DNA of 64,000 nt from Pararhodobacter sp. SW119 (GCF_017811755.1 NZ_JADDJF010000012.1:1-64000); one strand, 5' to 3'; numbered from the stretch's first letter, positions 1 to 9,625 are shown. The notes: generated by a model from the sequence alone, not told the origin. Made by a program: numbers and translations.

Positions 1-110
1 TCTAAAAATGAAAATCTGCGGCGTTAACCGCAATGAAACTTTCGGTTTCGCGCGGATCCAGGGCGGATCCTGGACGCGAGGTCCGAGTGCGGCGGTCCGG
101 GGCGCGGGGC
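1..110. other. Left-edge intergenic stretch after the T6SS operon
   Basis: No gene is supported here. It follows the stop codon of the last T6SS gene, which reads leftward. It contains a short inverted repeat (TCCAGG, 6-nt gap, CCTGGA, about 57-74) that could end the operon, although no clear U-run follows. It also contains one copy of a 20-bp sequence (22-41) found again at 51296-51315. An open frame reading rightward from 33 is antisense to the phosphatase gene and is not believed. Confidence 0.5.
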
Positions 111-833
111 TCAGAGCACATCGACCACGATGATCGAGACGTTGTCATTGGCGCCGCCGTCGAGCGCGAGGTTAAGGAGCGTGTCGGTCACCGTCTCGAT
201 GGGCGCGCGCGGCACGAGCCTGCGCAGGGTGGCGAAGGTCGCGTATTTGCTCAGCCCGTCCGAACAGAGCAGGAAGCGGTCGCCGGGGTGCAACTCCCCG
301 CGGACCTTGTCCAGCTCCAGTTCCTCACCCACGCCGACCGCGCGCGTGACCATGTTCGACAGCGGGTGCAATTCGGCCTCGTCCCAGGTCATCTCGCCGT
401 CCAGGACCATTTCGGCCACGGCGGAATGGTCAGTGGTGAGCATCTCGACCTCGCCGTCGCGGAAGCGGTAGAGGCGGCTATCTCCGGCCCAGAAGGCGAC
501 GAAATGACCGTCCGCCAACACCAGCGTCACCACCGTCGCGCCCATGGTATCGACCTGGCGCGCGGCCGCTTCCTGCCGGATCTGGTCATGCGCGCGGTGC
601 AGCGCGTCGCGCACGGCGCGCATCAGGTCGGCCGGTTCCTGACCCTCGGGCAGCATCGCCAGCTGGTCGATGACGATGCGGCTGGCGACATCGCCGGCAG
701 CGTGCCCCCCCATCCCGTCGGCGACCGCCCAGACCCGGGTTTCGGGCGTGGCGAGGATCGCGTCCTCGTTGACCTTGCGCACGCGGCCGACATGCGAGGT
801 AGCGCTGAAGCGGATCACCGGCCGGCCGCTCAT
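111..833 (-). CDS. pppA: PP2C-family Ser/Thr protein phosphatase (T6SS-associated, PppA-like)
   Basis: A 240-aa soluble phosphatase that would remove phosphate from T6SS regulatory targets such as the FHA protein; PppA has this role in the threonine phosphorylation pathway of Pseudomonas. The metal-binding PP2C motifs are intact: NED near residue 22, DGMGG at 39-43, WAGDSR near 115-120, CSDG at 190-193 and GGANDN at 226-231. There is no signal peptide or membrane segment. The ATG overlaps the tagF stop (TGATG), so the two are translationally coupled, and this is the last gene of the operon. No partner kinase is visible; it may lie beyond the left edge. The family is certain and the T6SS role follows from context. 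Confidence 0.93.
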   Translation of the reverse strand: MSGRPVIRFSATSHVGRVRKVNEDAILATPETRVWAVADGMGGHAAGDVASRIVIDQLAMLPEGQEPADLMRAVRDALHRAHDQIRQEAAARQVDTMGATVVTLVLADGHFVAFWAGDSRLYRFRDGEVEMLTTDHSAVAEMVLDGEMTWDEAELHPLSNMVTRAVGVGEELELDKVRGELHPGDRFLLCSDGLSKYATFATLRRLVPRAPIETVTDTLLNLALDGGANDNVSIIVVDVL

Positions 834-1513
834 CAGGCGCCCCCCTGCCCTTGCGTCCAGACCGGCGCGGTCAGGTCGAAAAGCCCGGTCACCTGCCCGT
901 TGTGCGGCAACCCGTCGACCAGCATCAGCCGCGTGCCCTCGGCCAGCAGCGCCGACCAGATGCTGGGCTGGCGCAGGCGGTTCTCCAGCAGCGCGCCGGC
1001 CAGATCGGCGGCGCCGCCGGCCTCGGCCCGGACCAGCGTCAGCATGTCCGCGCGTTCGGCCAGGCGGGCGGCGGCGGGGGGGGTCGGGCGTGGCAGGCTG
1101 GCCAGCCGCTGCAGGAATCGCAGCCGGTCGAGCGAGCTTTCCAGCGCGTCGAGCGCGAGCGTCTCGAGCCGCGCGAAGATCGCCTCGCCGGCGAGATGCG
1201 CCAGCATGACCGGGGTTCCCTGCGGCAGCGGCGCCATCAGGGTCAGCGGGAACTGCCGCCCGACGCGGTCGATCGAGGCCATCACGATGCCGGTGACCGG
1301 AAGCCGGCCGGCGAGGCCGTGGGCCAGGGTGAAACGCCAGATGGGCGCGGTCATGTAGCAGTCCCCCCAGCGCGGCCCGAGGGCGTTGCGTGCCGCCAGC
1401 AGGGACCGCTGAAGCCAGGGGTCCCAGGCCTCGACGAAGCCGGATGGCGTATCGGCGCGCAGGAAATCCCCCATCGAGGGCAGCTTTCCGAAGGCTCCGA
1501 ACGCGCCGCCCAT
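833..1513 (-). CDS. tagF: T6SS-associated protein TagF
   Basis: A 226-aa protein of the TagF family (type VI secretion-associated, BMA_A0400-like). TagF is known as a post-translational repressor of T6SS assembly, acting independently of or together with the kinase/phosphatase pair; in some bacteria TagF and PppA are fused. The family N-terminus is clear: a Gly/Phe-rich start followed by GKLPSMGDFLR near residues 9-19, then an alpha/beta domain. Two longer upstream starts are possible in this frame, but they would lie inside tssM. The ATG at 1513 overlaps the tssM stop as TGATG, and the gene is followed by pppA with the same overlap. Adjacent tagF and pppA fit shared control of firing. Confidence 0.92.
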   Translation of the reverse strand: MGGAFGAFGKLPSMGDFLRADTPSGFVEAWDPWLQRSLLAARNALGPRWGDCYMTAPIWRFTLAHGLAGRLPVTGIVMASIDRVGRQFPLTLMAPLPQGTPVMLAHLAGEAIFARLETLALDALESSLDRLRFLQRLASLPRPTPPAAARLAERADMLTLVRAEAGGAADLAGALLENRLRQPSIWSALLAEGTRLMLVDGLPHNGQVTGLFDLTAPVWTQGQGGA

Positions 1514-4500
1514 CAGAAGGACTGCGGACAGCTGAAGTTGCGCAGGGCCGGCAGGTTGAACGGGTTGAGGACCGATCCCGCCTGCAGGTCGTAGATCGCG
1601 AAGCGCCCGCCGACGTTGAAGATCACGCGGCTGCGGTCGGCGACGCTGGTGCGCCGGATCTCGGCGCTGTCGAGAAGCCGGAACCAGGCCCAGGGCCCGT
1701 CCTTGGCAAGGATGTTCTGCACGCCCGATGCCGGCGGATCGAGCCGCACGCCGGCGAGGCCGACCTCGCCCGGCCAGGACACCGCCAGCGGGGCGGAACC
1801 CGCGTCGCGGTGACCGAAGGTCGTGCGCTGCCCGTCGATTTCCAGCGTCACCGTGTCGGCGTTGGGGTCCACGGCGAAGGGGGTGATCTGGAAACTGACC
1901 TGGGGCGTCGCGCCCTGCGCGAAAAAGGCGTCGCGGATCTGGAAGGCGTTCTGGAACTGCGCCAGCACCTGGTCCGAAATGCCCAGGTCCGCCTCGTTCA
2001 CCGAGCGCCAGGTCATCGGCCGGGACTGGGTGTCGACGAAGCGGCGCAGGTTCTCGTTGAAGAAGGTCTCGATCATGCCGCCGGGCGCGAAGAGGCGGGC
2101 GAAATCGGCCATCGCCACATCCGCCCCGGCGCGCCGGTTGAACGGATAGCGGTTGGCCAGCGCCTGTTCGCAGAAGGGCAGCACCTGACCGCGCCAGCGC
2201 GCGTTGATCTGCGCGCGCGTCCCCTCGGCCGTGATCCCGGAGGAGCCGGTGGCGATCTGCGTCGCCCAGCGTTGCAGGGGGCCTTCGAGTTGCGCGGTGG
2301 CGCGTTGGAAGCGCGCCAGCGGGTTGTCGTCGGGCAGGCTGACGAAGCTTTCGTCGCGGCTGAAGGAAAGGCGGCTGAGTTCCTGGTTCACGTCGCCCAG
2401 CATGCGCATCAGCTCGTCCAGCGGCGAGGCAAGCCCCTCGGGCGCGGTGACCAGGTCGTGCAGCCAGGCGAAGCGGTCCTCGACATAGCGGCCGGGGGGA
2501 CCGTCGCGCCGCTCCAGCGCCTCCAGCACGATCCGCTCCTGCACGCCAAGACCCGAGGTCAGCAGTTCGGCGGGCGACAACGCCTCCTGCCGGACCAGCC
2601 GGGTTTCGTGGGCGACCGCGTTCAGCAGGTTGACCAGCGGCGAGGCCGGCCCGACCAGCACGTTCGTGACCTCGACCGCGTGGCTGAGCGATTCGAGCGG
2701 CAGGATGTCGACATCGGCGAGGATGCCGTCGTAGCGGGCGACATAGTCGTTGTAGTAGAGGTTCAGCACGTCGCGGCTGAGTTCGACAATCTCGGTCTCG
2801 CTGGGCTCCTCGCCGGGTTCGACGCCCAGCACGTAGCTTTCGCGCTGGATGCGCTGCGCGACGCTGACCGCTTCCGGCAGGAAGACGTCCTGAAAGCCGC
2901 GGCGGGTGAAGACCCCGGCGATCCCCTCGGCAAGGGAGCGACCGGAGGAGCGGGCGAAGACGCGCGACACCGCCGGCCCGGCGACTTCGGAGACGCGCCA
3001 GGAGGGCAGTTCGTTCACGCGCTGGCTGCTGAGGATGCCGTTGTAGACGCGCTGCGCCATCGGCATCTCGCGCAGGATCTGCTGCACCTGATCGACCAGC
3101 GGACCATTGAGCGGGACGCGTAGCAGCGGCTGGTCCAGCATCGCCATCAGATGCGCCTCCAGATCGGCGCGCAGGCCTTCGCGCTGGACGCCGGGATAGG
3201 CGAGTTCCCAATCCTCGCGCATCCAGTCGCGGACCATCGTCGCGTTCATCGGGCCCTGGCCGCCCAGGACCAGATAGACCTTGAGCGCGTCATAGAGCAC
3301 GTCCTGGTCGTTGAAGTTGATCTGCATGACCTCTTCGAGGCGCAGCAGAAGCCGGGGCAGCATGTGCTGGTTGAGCGCCGCGCGGTAGGCGAGCGCGGCC
3401 TCGTTGCCGATCACCCGCCCCTGGTAGACGCCCCAGGTCAGGCGCTGCGGCACCTCGGGCTCGCCGGCGGCGGGATTGCCGTGCATGCCGCGCAAAAGGT
3501 TCAGCGCCGGCACGACAGAGGGCAGGTCGGTATCGGCGATGGGGCTGCCGGGGATGGCGGCGGCGGCCTCGCGGTAGCTGTCGAGCCGTTCGGCGGCTTC
3601 GGCCACCAGCATGCGGTTGCCGAGGAAGCTGCGCGTCCAGAGGGCGGTCATGGTCACCGCGACGATCACCACGGCGGCGATGGCTGCCGCGCGGGTCAGG
3701 CGATAGCGCCGCTCTACCCGGTCGTCGGCGGACACAAGCCCCGCCTCGGGGAAGATCACGCCCTGGAAGAGCCGGGTCAGGAAGAAGGACCGTCCGGTCC
3801 CGCTGCCCGTGCCGATCGCCTGCCGACCGATGCCGAAGGTGCGCGCCATGCCCATCATCAGCCGGTCGATGGGCGTGCCCTCCTGCGTGCCCGAGGTGAA
3901 ATAGACGCCGCGCAGCAGCGGGCGATCCTCGAACCGCGACTCGACGAACAACTCGTCGAGGAAGTCCCGCGCCACCGGCTGGACCGAGGCGACCTGCGCC
4001 GGAAAGCCGGCGACAAGGCTGCGCCGCGAGGGATCGGTTTCGACCTGCATGCGCTCGATCAGTTGCGCGTTGAGGCGGTCGAGCAGCGCCTGGAACTGTT
4101 CATCGAATCCGGCAAGCGGCTGGTCCTCGGGCCTGGCGCGCTTCTTCAGCGACAGCGTGAAGCCCCAGACCTGTTCGCGCGCCTCCTTGCCGAGGCCGTC
4201 GAAGAATTCGGCGAAACCGGCGATGAGGTCGGCCTTGGTGAAAAGAACATATACCGGGAAGTGCACGCCGAGCGTGTTGCGCAGCTCGTTCAGTCGCCGA
4301 CGAACGGCCTGGGCATGGCTCTTGCGCGTGATCTCGTCCTGCAGCGACAGGTCCGAAAGGCTGATCGCGACGACGGCGCCGTTGATCGGCTGGCGCTTGC
4401 GATACTTCTTCAGGAGCGACAGGAACCCCAGCCAGGCGGCGTTGTCGACCTCGGCGTCGCTTTCCTGTGTGGTGTAGCGTCCAGCCGTGTCGATCAGCAC

Positions 4501-5037
4501 CGCATCGTTGGTGAACCACCAGTCGCAGTTGCGCGTGCCGCCGACGCCACCCAAGGCCGACTTGCCCATCTCGTCGGCCAGCGGGAACTTCAGCCCGGAG
4601 TTGACGATCGCGGTGGTCTTGCCCGCCCCCGGCGGGCCGATCATCACGTACCAGGGCAGTTCGTAAAGATGCCGCCGTCCCAGCTTCGACTTGCGCAGCG
4701 AGCCGAGCGCCTTACGCAGCTTGCCGCGCAGCTCCTCGACCTCGGCGCGGACAAGGGCGTCGCTGGCCTCACCCTCGGCGCTTTCGACCATTTCCTCGGC
4801 CATGCGCTTGTCGCGCCGGCGGCGGCGCCAGACGATGAAGCCGACCAGTGCCAGCCCCAGGACGACCAGCACGACGATGGTGACGATCCGGCTGGTCTGC
4901 GTGGCGAAGGGGTCGAAATCGCCGATCCGCAGGAGCGGTCCGAAATACCAGATACAGAGGCTGAGAATCGTCACCGTGGCAAGAATGACGGGGCTGGTTC
5001 CGCCCAGCAGGCGAAGCACGCTCAACAGGGCCGACAT
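1513..5037 (-). CDS. tssM: T6SS membrane complex protein TssM (IcmF/VasK)
   Basis: A 1174-aa inner-membrane protein that spans the envelope in the T6SS trans-envelope complex. Two membrane segments lie near the N-terminus (about 15-37 and 50-70). A cytoplasmic domain follows with a Walker A motif GPPGAGKT at 134-141, and a third membrane segment lies near 445-470. The large remainder is periplasmic. Length and layout are normal for IcmF-type TssM. I use the ATG at 5037 rather than the GTG at 5040 because GGAGG sits 7 nt upstream and the ATG overlaps the tssL stop as TGATG. TssM normally binds the lipoprotein TssJ in the periplasm, but no tssJ is found in this locus. Confidence 0.97.
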   Translation of the reverse strand: MSALLSVLRLLGGTSPVILATVTILSLCIWYFGPLLRIGDFDPFATQTSRIVTIVVLVVLGLALVGFIVWRRRRRDKRMAEEMVESAEGEASDALVRAEVEELRGKLRKALGSLRKSKLGRRHLYELPWYVMIGPPGAGKTTAIVNSGLKFPLADEMGKSALGGVGGTRNCDWWFTNDAVLIDTAGRYTTQESDAEVDNAAWLGFLSLLKKYRKRQPINGAVVAISLSDLSLQDEITRKSHAQAVRRRLNELRNTLGVHFPVYVLFTKADLIAGFAEFFDGLGKEAREQVWGFTLSLKKRARPEDQPLAGFDEQFQALLDRLNAQLIERMQVETDPSRRSLVAGFPAQVASVQPVARDFLDELFVESRFEDRPLLRGVYFTSGTQEGTPIDRLMMGMARTFGIGRQAIGTGSGTGRSFFLTRLFQGVIFPEAGLVSADDRVERRYRLTRAAAIAAVVIVAVTMTALWTRSFLGNRMLVAEAAERLDSYREAAAAIPGSPIADTDLPSVVPALNLLRGMHGNPAAGEPEVPQRLTWGVYQGRVIGNEAALAYRAALNQHMLPRLLLRLEEVMQINFNDQDVLYDALKVYLVLGGQGPMNATMVRDWMREDWELAYPGVQREGLRADLEAHLMAMLDQPLLRVPLNGPLVDQVQQILREMPMAQRVYNGILSSQRVNELPSWRVSEVAGPAVSRVFARSSGRSLAEGIAGVFTRRGFQDVFLPEAVSVAQRIQRESYVLGVEPGEEPSETEIVELSRDVLNLYYNDYVARYDGILADVDILPLESLSHAVEVTNVLVGPASPLVNLLNAVAHETRLVRQEALSPAELLTSGLGVQERIVLEALERRDGPPGRYVEDRFAWLHDLVTAPEGLASPLDELMRMLGDVNQELSRLSFSRDESFVSLPDDNPLARFQRATAQLEGPLQRWATQIATGSSGITAEGTRAQINARWRGQVLPFCEQALANRYPFNRRAGADVAMADFARLFAPGGMIETFFNENLRRFVDTQSRPMTWRSVNEADLGISDQVLAQFQNAFQIRDAFFAQGATPQVSFQITPFAVDPNADTVTLEIDGQRTTFGHRDAGSAPLAVSWPGEVGLAGVRLDPPASGVQNILAKDGPWAWFRLLDSAEIRRTSVADRSRVIFNVGGRFAIYDLQAGSVLNPFNLPALRNFSCPQSF

Positions 5038-6422
5038 CACGACTCCTCCCGGATCAGGATGACCTCGATTCGGCGGTTGGCGGCGCGCCCCTCGGCCGTT
5101 GCGTTGTCGGCGATGGGTTCACGCTCGGCGCGCCCTTCGGCCGACAGCCTGTCGGGGTTATCCAGCAGCGGTGCGAGGACGTCCTTCACCGTCGTCGCAC
5201 GCGCCAGCGACAGATGCGTGTTGGACGGGTAGCGCGCGGTGTTGATCGGGATCGAATCGGAGTGGCCCGCGATGATCACCCGGCCCTCGACCTCGTTCAG
5301 CGCATTCGCGACGCGTTCCAGCGGAACGCGATAGCGGTCCTGCAACACGTCCGAGGCCGAAGCGAACATGGAGGCTCCGGCAATACGGATGGTCATCGCG
5401 TTGCCGTCCTCCAGCACCTCGATCAGGCCCTCGGCGATCTCTTCGGAGAGAAAGCCCGAGACGGTCTCTAGCTGCGCCACCTCGCGCCGGGTGGGCGGCG
5501 GCGGGGGCGGCGGCGGCGCGGGGCGCGACATCTGCGGCACGCTGCCGCTGTCCACGGTCCCGAGTTGCCCGATCAGCCGCTGCGTGCCCGTGCCCAGCGC
5601 CCAGGACAACGCGGTGTAGCTGAGCGCCAGAATCACGGCCAAGGCGGCGGTGGCGATCCAGACGGTCTTCCACGCGGAAAGCGGCCGGTGCGGGCGGTTC
5701 ACCCCCTGCCAGTGAGGCGAGAGGTCGTGCTCGGCCGTGCCGCGCTGATTGCGGATGATGGTCGCCAGGTTCGTGCGGATTTCCTGATGCCGCGCGGCAC
5801 CGGCCCTGTCGATCCGCAGGCGCCCCTCGAACCCCAGCGAGAGGCACATGTACATGAACTCGAGCAGTTCCAGATTGTTCGCCGGGTCCTGTTCCAGCCG
5901 CGAAAGCAGATCGTAGAACCGGTCGCCGCCCACGGTTTCGCGGTGGAACGTCGCCACCATCGAATGCAGCCCCCAGCTGGACTGGTCGCCCCAGGGCGTG
6001 TTCAGCACCACGTCGTCCAGCGTCGCGCAGAGCGCGTAGCGCGCGACCTTGATGTTCTTCGGATCGACGCGCGCCTTGAGCGCGGCTTCCTCGAAGCGGC
6101 GCACCTCGGCGACGACGCTCTGGCGCAGCTTCTCGGGGTCCAGGTGCTGCGCGCGGTTCCGGATACGGCTGATCAGCGAAAAGAGTGGCGTCGCGAGCGC
6201 GACCAGCTGGTTCATGCCCGTGGGCGCGATGACCGGGCCGGGGCCGCTGCCGCGCGCGGCTTGCGGCGGCACTGCGGGTTCGGGTGTTTCCGACCGCGCC
6301 GCCGGGGGTTCGGCAGGGGCCGGCGGCTGGGCGGGCGAAACCGGTCGCCGCGCGCCCGGATTGGGGCGGATCACCGTCTTGTCGGTGTCATCCGGTTCGG
6401 CGAAGGGGTCGTTGTCGGACAT
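5037..6422 (-). CDS. tssL: T6SS protein TssL (DotU family) with C-terminal OmpA-like domain
   Basis: A 461-aa inner-membrane component that pairs with TssM and TssK. It has a disordered Pro/Ala-rich N-terminus (about 1-65), a cytoplasmic DotU domain (about 67-240), one membrane helix (about 243-268), a linker with eight consecutive prolines near 300, and a periplasmic OmpA/MotB-type peptidoglycan-binding domain (about 330-458) ending in the typical NRRIEVIL motif. Such 'evolved' TssL proteins grip the cell wall directly; in other species this job belongs to a separate TagL or TagN protein. This is consistent with the absence of TssJ. The gene lies 22 nt after tssK and overlaps tssM. Confidence 0.97.
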   Translation of the reverse strand: MSDNDPFAEPDDTDKTVIRPNPGARRPVSPAQPPAPAEPPAARSETPEPAVPPQAARGSGPGPVIAPTGMNQLVALATPLFSLISRIRNRAQHLDPEKLRQSVVAEVRRFEEAALKARVDPKNIKVARYALCATLDDVVLNTPWGDQSSWGLHSMVATFHRETVGGDRFYDLLSRLEQDPANNLELLEFMYMCLSLGFEGRLRIDRAGAARHQEIRTNLATIIRNQRGTAEHDLSPHWQGVNRPHRPLSAWKTVWIATAALAVILALSYTALSWALGTGTQRLIGQLGTVDSGSVPQMSRPAPPPPPPPPTRREVAQLETVSGFLSEEIAEGLIEVLEDGNAMTIRIAGASMFASASDVLQDRYRVPLERVANALNEVEGRVIIAGHSDSIPINTARYPSNTHLSLARATTVKDVLAPLLDNPDRLSAEGRAEREPIADNATAEGRAANRRIEVILIREES

Positions 6423-6444
6423 CTGAACCTTATCCCCCGGTATC

Positions 6445-7785
6445 TCACGCGTTGCGGATGGCCCACAAGTTCATCTCGAGCCCCGGATAGTCGCCCGAGA
6501 CATGCACCGCGATCCCGCCCGAGGTCGTCATCTTGCGCCAGTAGGGACTTTCGCCGTCGAGCTGGAAGTAGACGACGCCGGCGTTGTAGGGGATCTGCCG
6601 CGGCGCCACCGGCAGAGGGCGCAGCGCGATGCCCGGCAGGGCGGAATTGACCAGCTGGCGGATCTCCTCCACCGGGCCGATCTTGGCGTGGCCGGCGAAG
6701 TGCCGGCGCACCGCCTCGTCCGGGATCTCGGCCTTGACCGCCAGCACGAAGCCTGCGCTGCCGATGAGTTTCCGGTCGGTGATGATCCCGACCGAGATGC
6801 CGTATTTGCGCGGCTCCAGCGGGATCTGGATCGCCGTGCTTTCCAGCACCGCGCTGAGGAACTGGCGCAGCGACCGGATCACCGGCTGGAAGGTGCGCGT
6901 CAGGTCGTCGTGGCGATAGGGTGGAAACTCGGGCACGCGCTTGTCGCCGGCCATGAAGGTGGCCAGTTCGCCCGCGAGGGCGATGCATTCGCGGAAGGCG
7001 GTCGCCGGATGCACATTCTCGATCTGCGCCAGATGCCGGAAGAGCGGCAGCGCGCGGTTGACCACCATCAGGAGCAGGAAATCCTGGATCTCGGCCGCGG
7101 CGCGGGTCGGCCCGCTTTCCACCAGCCGGCCGGAAAGCACCGTCATGCGATGCGACAGAAGCCCCTCCAGCTCGCGCAGGAACCCGTCGAGCGGGGGCAC
7201 CGCGCGGGCATCGATGCCGCTGGCCATGAAGGCGGTGTCCAGCACGATGCGCTTGTCCGGCTGCACCTCGATGATGCGCGCGATCGGGATCGCCAGCTTG
7301 TCGGCCAGATCGTCGACGGCCAGGCCGAACTGAAGCCGCAGCTTGCCCACGCCCAGCGTCACCGCCTTGCGGTCGGTGCTCATGGCGTCGGTGACCTCGA
7401 CCTCGGCGGGGCGGAGGCGACTTGCCGAGTTCTCGGCCCCCGTCAGGTCGACTTCGGCCGCGCCCTGCCGGCGCTGCGGCACGGTCAGGTAGACCACGCA
7501 GTCGCGGATCGTGTCGGGGACTTCCAGCGCCGGCGGGTGGTCGTCCTTCTGCGGGACGCGGAAGACGATGCCCTCCTGCGTCAGCCCGGCGCAGGACTTC
7601 AGCGCGAATTTGCCGACCTTCAGCGCCTCGTCGTCGATCACAAGTTGCGAAACGCCCCAGGCATAGGGCGCAAGCCGGTGCGCCAGCCCGGCGACCAGCG
7701 CCTCGGTATAGCGGTCGGCCTGCTGGAAATGGTGCGGCTGCAGGAACAGCCCTTCAGTCCACAGCACCTTGCTATCCCAGGACAC
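6445..7785 (-). CDS. tssK: T6SS baseplate protein TssK (VasE/ImpJ)
   Basis: A 446-aa cytoplasmic protein that links the baseplate wedges to the TssL/TssM membrane complex. The N-terminal family signature KVLWTEGLFLQPHHFQ is present near residues 6-21 and the length is normal. Translation starts at GTG 7785, supported by GAAGGAGG just upstream; no in-frame ATG would keep the signature. There are no membrane segments. It is placed FHA-tssK-tssL-tssM, a common order in T6SS loci. Confidence 0.97.
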   Translation of the reverse strand: MSWDSKVLWTEGLFLQPHHFQQADRYTEALVAGLAHRLAPYAWGVSQLVIDDEALKVGKFALKSCAGLTQEGIVFRVPQKDDHPPALEVPDTIRDCVVYLTVPQRRQGAAEVDLTGAENSASRLRPAEVEVTDAMSTDRKAVTLGVGKLRLQFGLAVDDLADKLAIPIARIIEVQPDKRIVLDTAFMASGIDARAVPPLDGFLRELEGLLSHRMTVLSGRLVESGPTRAAAEIQDFLLLMVVNRALPLFRHLAQIENVHPATAFRECIALAGELATFMAGDKRVPEFPPYRHDDLTRTFQPVIRSLRQFLSAVLESTAIQIPLEPRKYGISVGIITDRKLIGSAGFVLAVKAEIPDEAVRRHFAGHAKIGPVEEIRQLVNSALPGIALRPLPVAPRQIPYNAGVVYFQLDGESPYWRKMTTSGGIAVHVSGDYPGLEMNLWAIRNA

Positions 7786-7818
7786 GCAACCCCTCCTTCT
7801 TGCCCGACATGCTTCGCC

Positions 7819-9300
7819 TCATCGTTGCGTCTTCAGCTTCTCGAGCTGCTCGCCATAGGCATTGGCGAACTCGCGGCTGAAGATCTCGTGAAAATCGTTG
7901 GTCGCCTGGTCCGATATTTCGGCGTACATCTTTTCGTAGGTTTCCCAGTAGAGGGCCTTCTTGCCCTTCAGCAGCCGGCTGATGCCGCCGCCGGCTTCGA
8001 TCTTTCCGGCCAGGGTCGCGGGGTCCAGCCGCTGCAGGATGCCGCGCAGTGCGGCTTCCATGCCGGTGACCATCGCCACCTCGTGCGCCTTGATATCGTC
8101 GAGCGCCTGCTCGGTCGCGGCCTGTGCTGCCAGATATCCCTTGGCGCGCGGACGCACCATGGCCTCGATCGCCTGGTCGGGGCTGACCGAGAACTTGAGC
8201 GGGTTGTTCCCCCCCGCGCTGATCCGCGTCTGTTCGATGCGAAACTCGCTCTTGATCGAACTGCGCGTCATAAGCACCTCGCGCAACCCCTCGATCATGA
8301 CCCGCATCGTCGCGCCCAGCCTCGCCATCGTCGCCTCGAGCTCGGCATCGGGAATGCCCAGATCCTCGGCCCCCAACGCGGCGAGGAAGGCGCGCGCCGC
8401 CGCCTCGTCGCCGCGGGCGGCGGGCGGCGGTTCTGGCGACGCGGGTGGGGTGGGCCGGGGCGTGGCCGCGGGCGGTGGCGCGGCAGGCGCAGACGTCCGG
8501 GGCGGTGGGCCGAGCAGATCGTCGATATCGTCATTTCCCTCGGCCGGGGGCGGCGGGGCGGGTCGCTGCGGCCGCGGCGGCACGGGTGCTTGCGGCGGCT
8601 CGGGCGGCGCGTCCTGGGGCGGCGTACCGCTATCCGGCGCCAGCAGATCGTCCCAGTCATCTGGGATCTGCGAGGCTTTCGCCGACCGCGAGGTGAACGC
8701 GTCCGACGTCCCCGGGCCATGGTCGGACATGGCCGGGCCGTCGGTCGCGGGGGCGGGTCCGAGCAGGTCTTCATCCGACAGCGGCGGCAGGAATTCGTCA
8801 AGACGATCCTTCCGCTCGACCCAGTTCGCCGGGCCCTTCGGCTGGTCGCCGCCATCCAGCAGGTCGTCCAGGAAATCGCCGCCGCCCATCTCCTTGTCGA
8901 AGTCGTCCAGGGGGTCCGGCTGGGCTCGCGCAGCGGAACCGCCCCCCCGCGCGGCATGGTCGGCCGGCGGCGCGGGCGCCTGGTCCGGCACAAGGCTCAC
9001 GACCAGTTCATAGGTTCCCATCGACAGCACGTCGCCCTCGTTGAGCGGCGTCGGTGTCTGCCCCAGCGGGACCTTGCCGTAGTTCAGAAACGTGCCGTTG
9101 GTCGACAGATCGATGACGACGATCTGGCCGCCGTGATCCTCGATCACGCAGTGCGCCTTTGAAATCAGGCGGTCCGGGTCGGGCAGGACCAGGTCGTTCT
9201 CGCTCCCGCGACCGATGGTCAGCGACGGGCCGATCATCCTGACCGGCTCGCCGCTGCCGGGGATCGAGCCGGTGGACAAGAATTTCAGAACGACTGCCAT
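7819..9300 (-). CDS. tagH: T6SS-associated FHA-domain protein (TagH/Fha-like)
   Basis: A 493-aa cytoplasmic regulator. The N-terminal forkhead-associated domain (about 20-95) shows GRGSENDLVL, the SKAHC segment and STNGTFLN, which form the phosphothreonine-binding face. A long Pro/Ala/Asp-rich low-complexity linker follows (about 105-310). The C-terminal TagH domain (about 320-490) matches the type VI-associated FHA family, including RAFLAALG and NPLKFSVSPDQAIEAM. In the known pathway this protein is phosphorylated by PpkA and reset by PppA. A PP2C gene is present here but no kinase gene is seen. It starts 7 nt after the PAAR gene. Confidence 0.94.
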   Translation of the reverse strand: MAVVLKFLSTGSIPGSGEPVRMIGPSLTIGRGSENDLVLPDPDRLISKAHCVIEDHGGQIVVIDLSTNGTFLNYGKVPLGQTPTPLNEGDVLSMGTYELVVSLVPDQAPAPPADHAARGGGSAARAQPDPLDDFDKEMGGGDFLDDLLDGGDQPKGPANWVERKDRLDEFLPPLSDEDLLGPAPATDGPAMSDHGPGTSDAFTSRSAKASQIPDDWDDLLAPDSGTPPQDAPPEPPQAPVPPRPQRPAPPPPAEGNDDIDDLLGPPPRTSAPAAPPPAATPRPTPPASPEPPPAARGDEAAARAFLAALGAEDLGIPDAELEATMARLGATMRVMIEGLREVLMTRSSIKSEFRIEQTRISAGGNNPLKFSVSPDQAIEAMVRPRAKGYLAAQAATEQALDDIKAHEVAMVTGMEAALRGILQRLDPATLAGKIEAGGGISRLLKGKKALYWETYEKMYAEISDQATNDFHEIFSREFANAYGEQLEKLKTQR

Positions 9301-9307
9301 CTAGCTG

Positions 9308-9625
9308 TCAGCCCCCTGTCAGTACCGTGAATTCACCAAGGATGATCGTCCCCCCCATGGCGCAGATGTCGCCGATGCGCGCGGCGGGCTGCTTCTGGAT
9401 CAGCACCGTCATCGAGCCCTTGGCGATCGGGTGCGGCGGGGCGGGGATCGGCACGCCCACCGGCGACAGCATCACGCCCACGCACATGTCGCCCATCCGC
9501 GCCGCAGGTTTCTTGCCGACCAGGACGGTGATCGCGCAGGGCGGGATGATCGGCATCGGGCCGGTCACCGTGCAGGCGGGGCCGGCATGCAGATCGCCCA
9601 GGCGGGCTTGCGGCGGTCCGGGCAT
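9308..9625 (-). CDS. PAAR-domain spike-tip protein
   Basis: A 105-aa protein that is essentially one PAAR domain. It has repeated 'P-A-x-R-x-G-D' segments (PAARMGDMCVG, PAARIGDICA) and the conserved histidine/cysteine positions that bind zinc at the tip of the VgrG spike. There is no N- or C-terminal extension, so it carries no effector domain of its own and any cargo must bind non-covalently. The start codon overlaps the stop of the preceding unknown gene (TGATG). It lies two genes downstream of vgrG, which fits assembly on that VgrG. Confidence 0.94.
   Translation of the reverse strand: MPGPPQARLGDLHAGPACTVTGPMPIIPPCAITVLVGKKPAARMGDMCVGVMLSPVGVPIPAPPHPIAKGSMTVLIQKQPAARIGDICAMGGTIILGEFTVLTGG

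Noticed and set aside
1390-5232. Two very long open frames on the plus strand opposite tssM and tagF
   Set aside because: They are antisense to clear family members, follow from GC-rich third positions, have no ribosome sites and encode Arg/Gly/His-rich sequence without domains.
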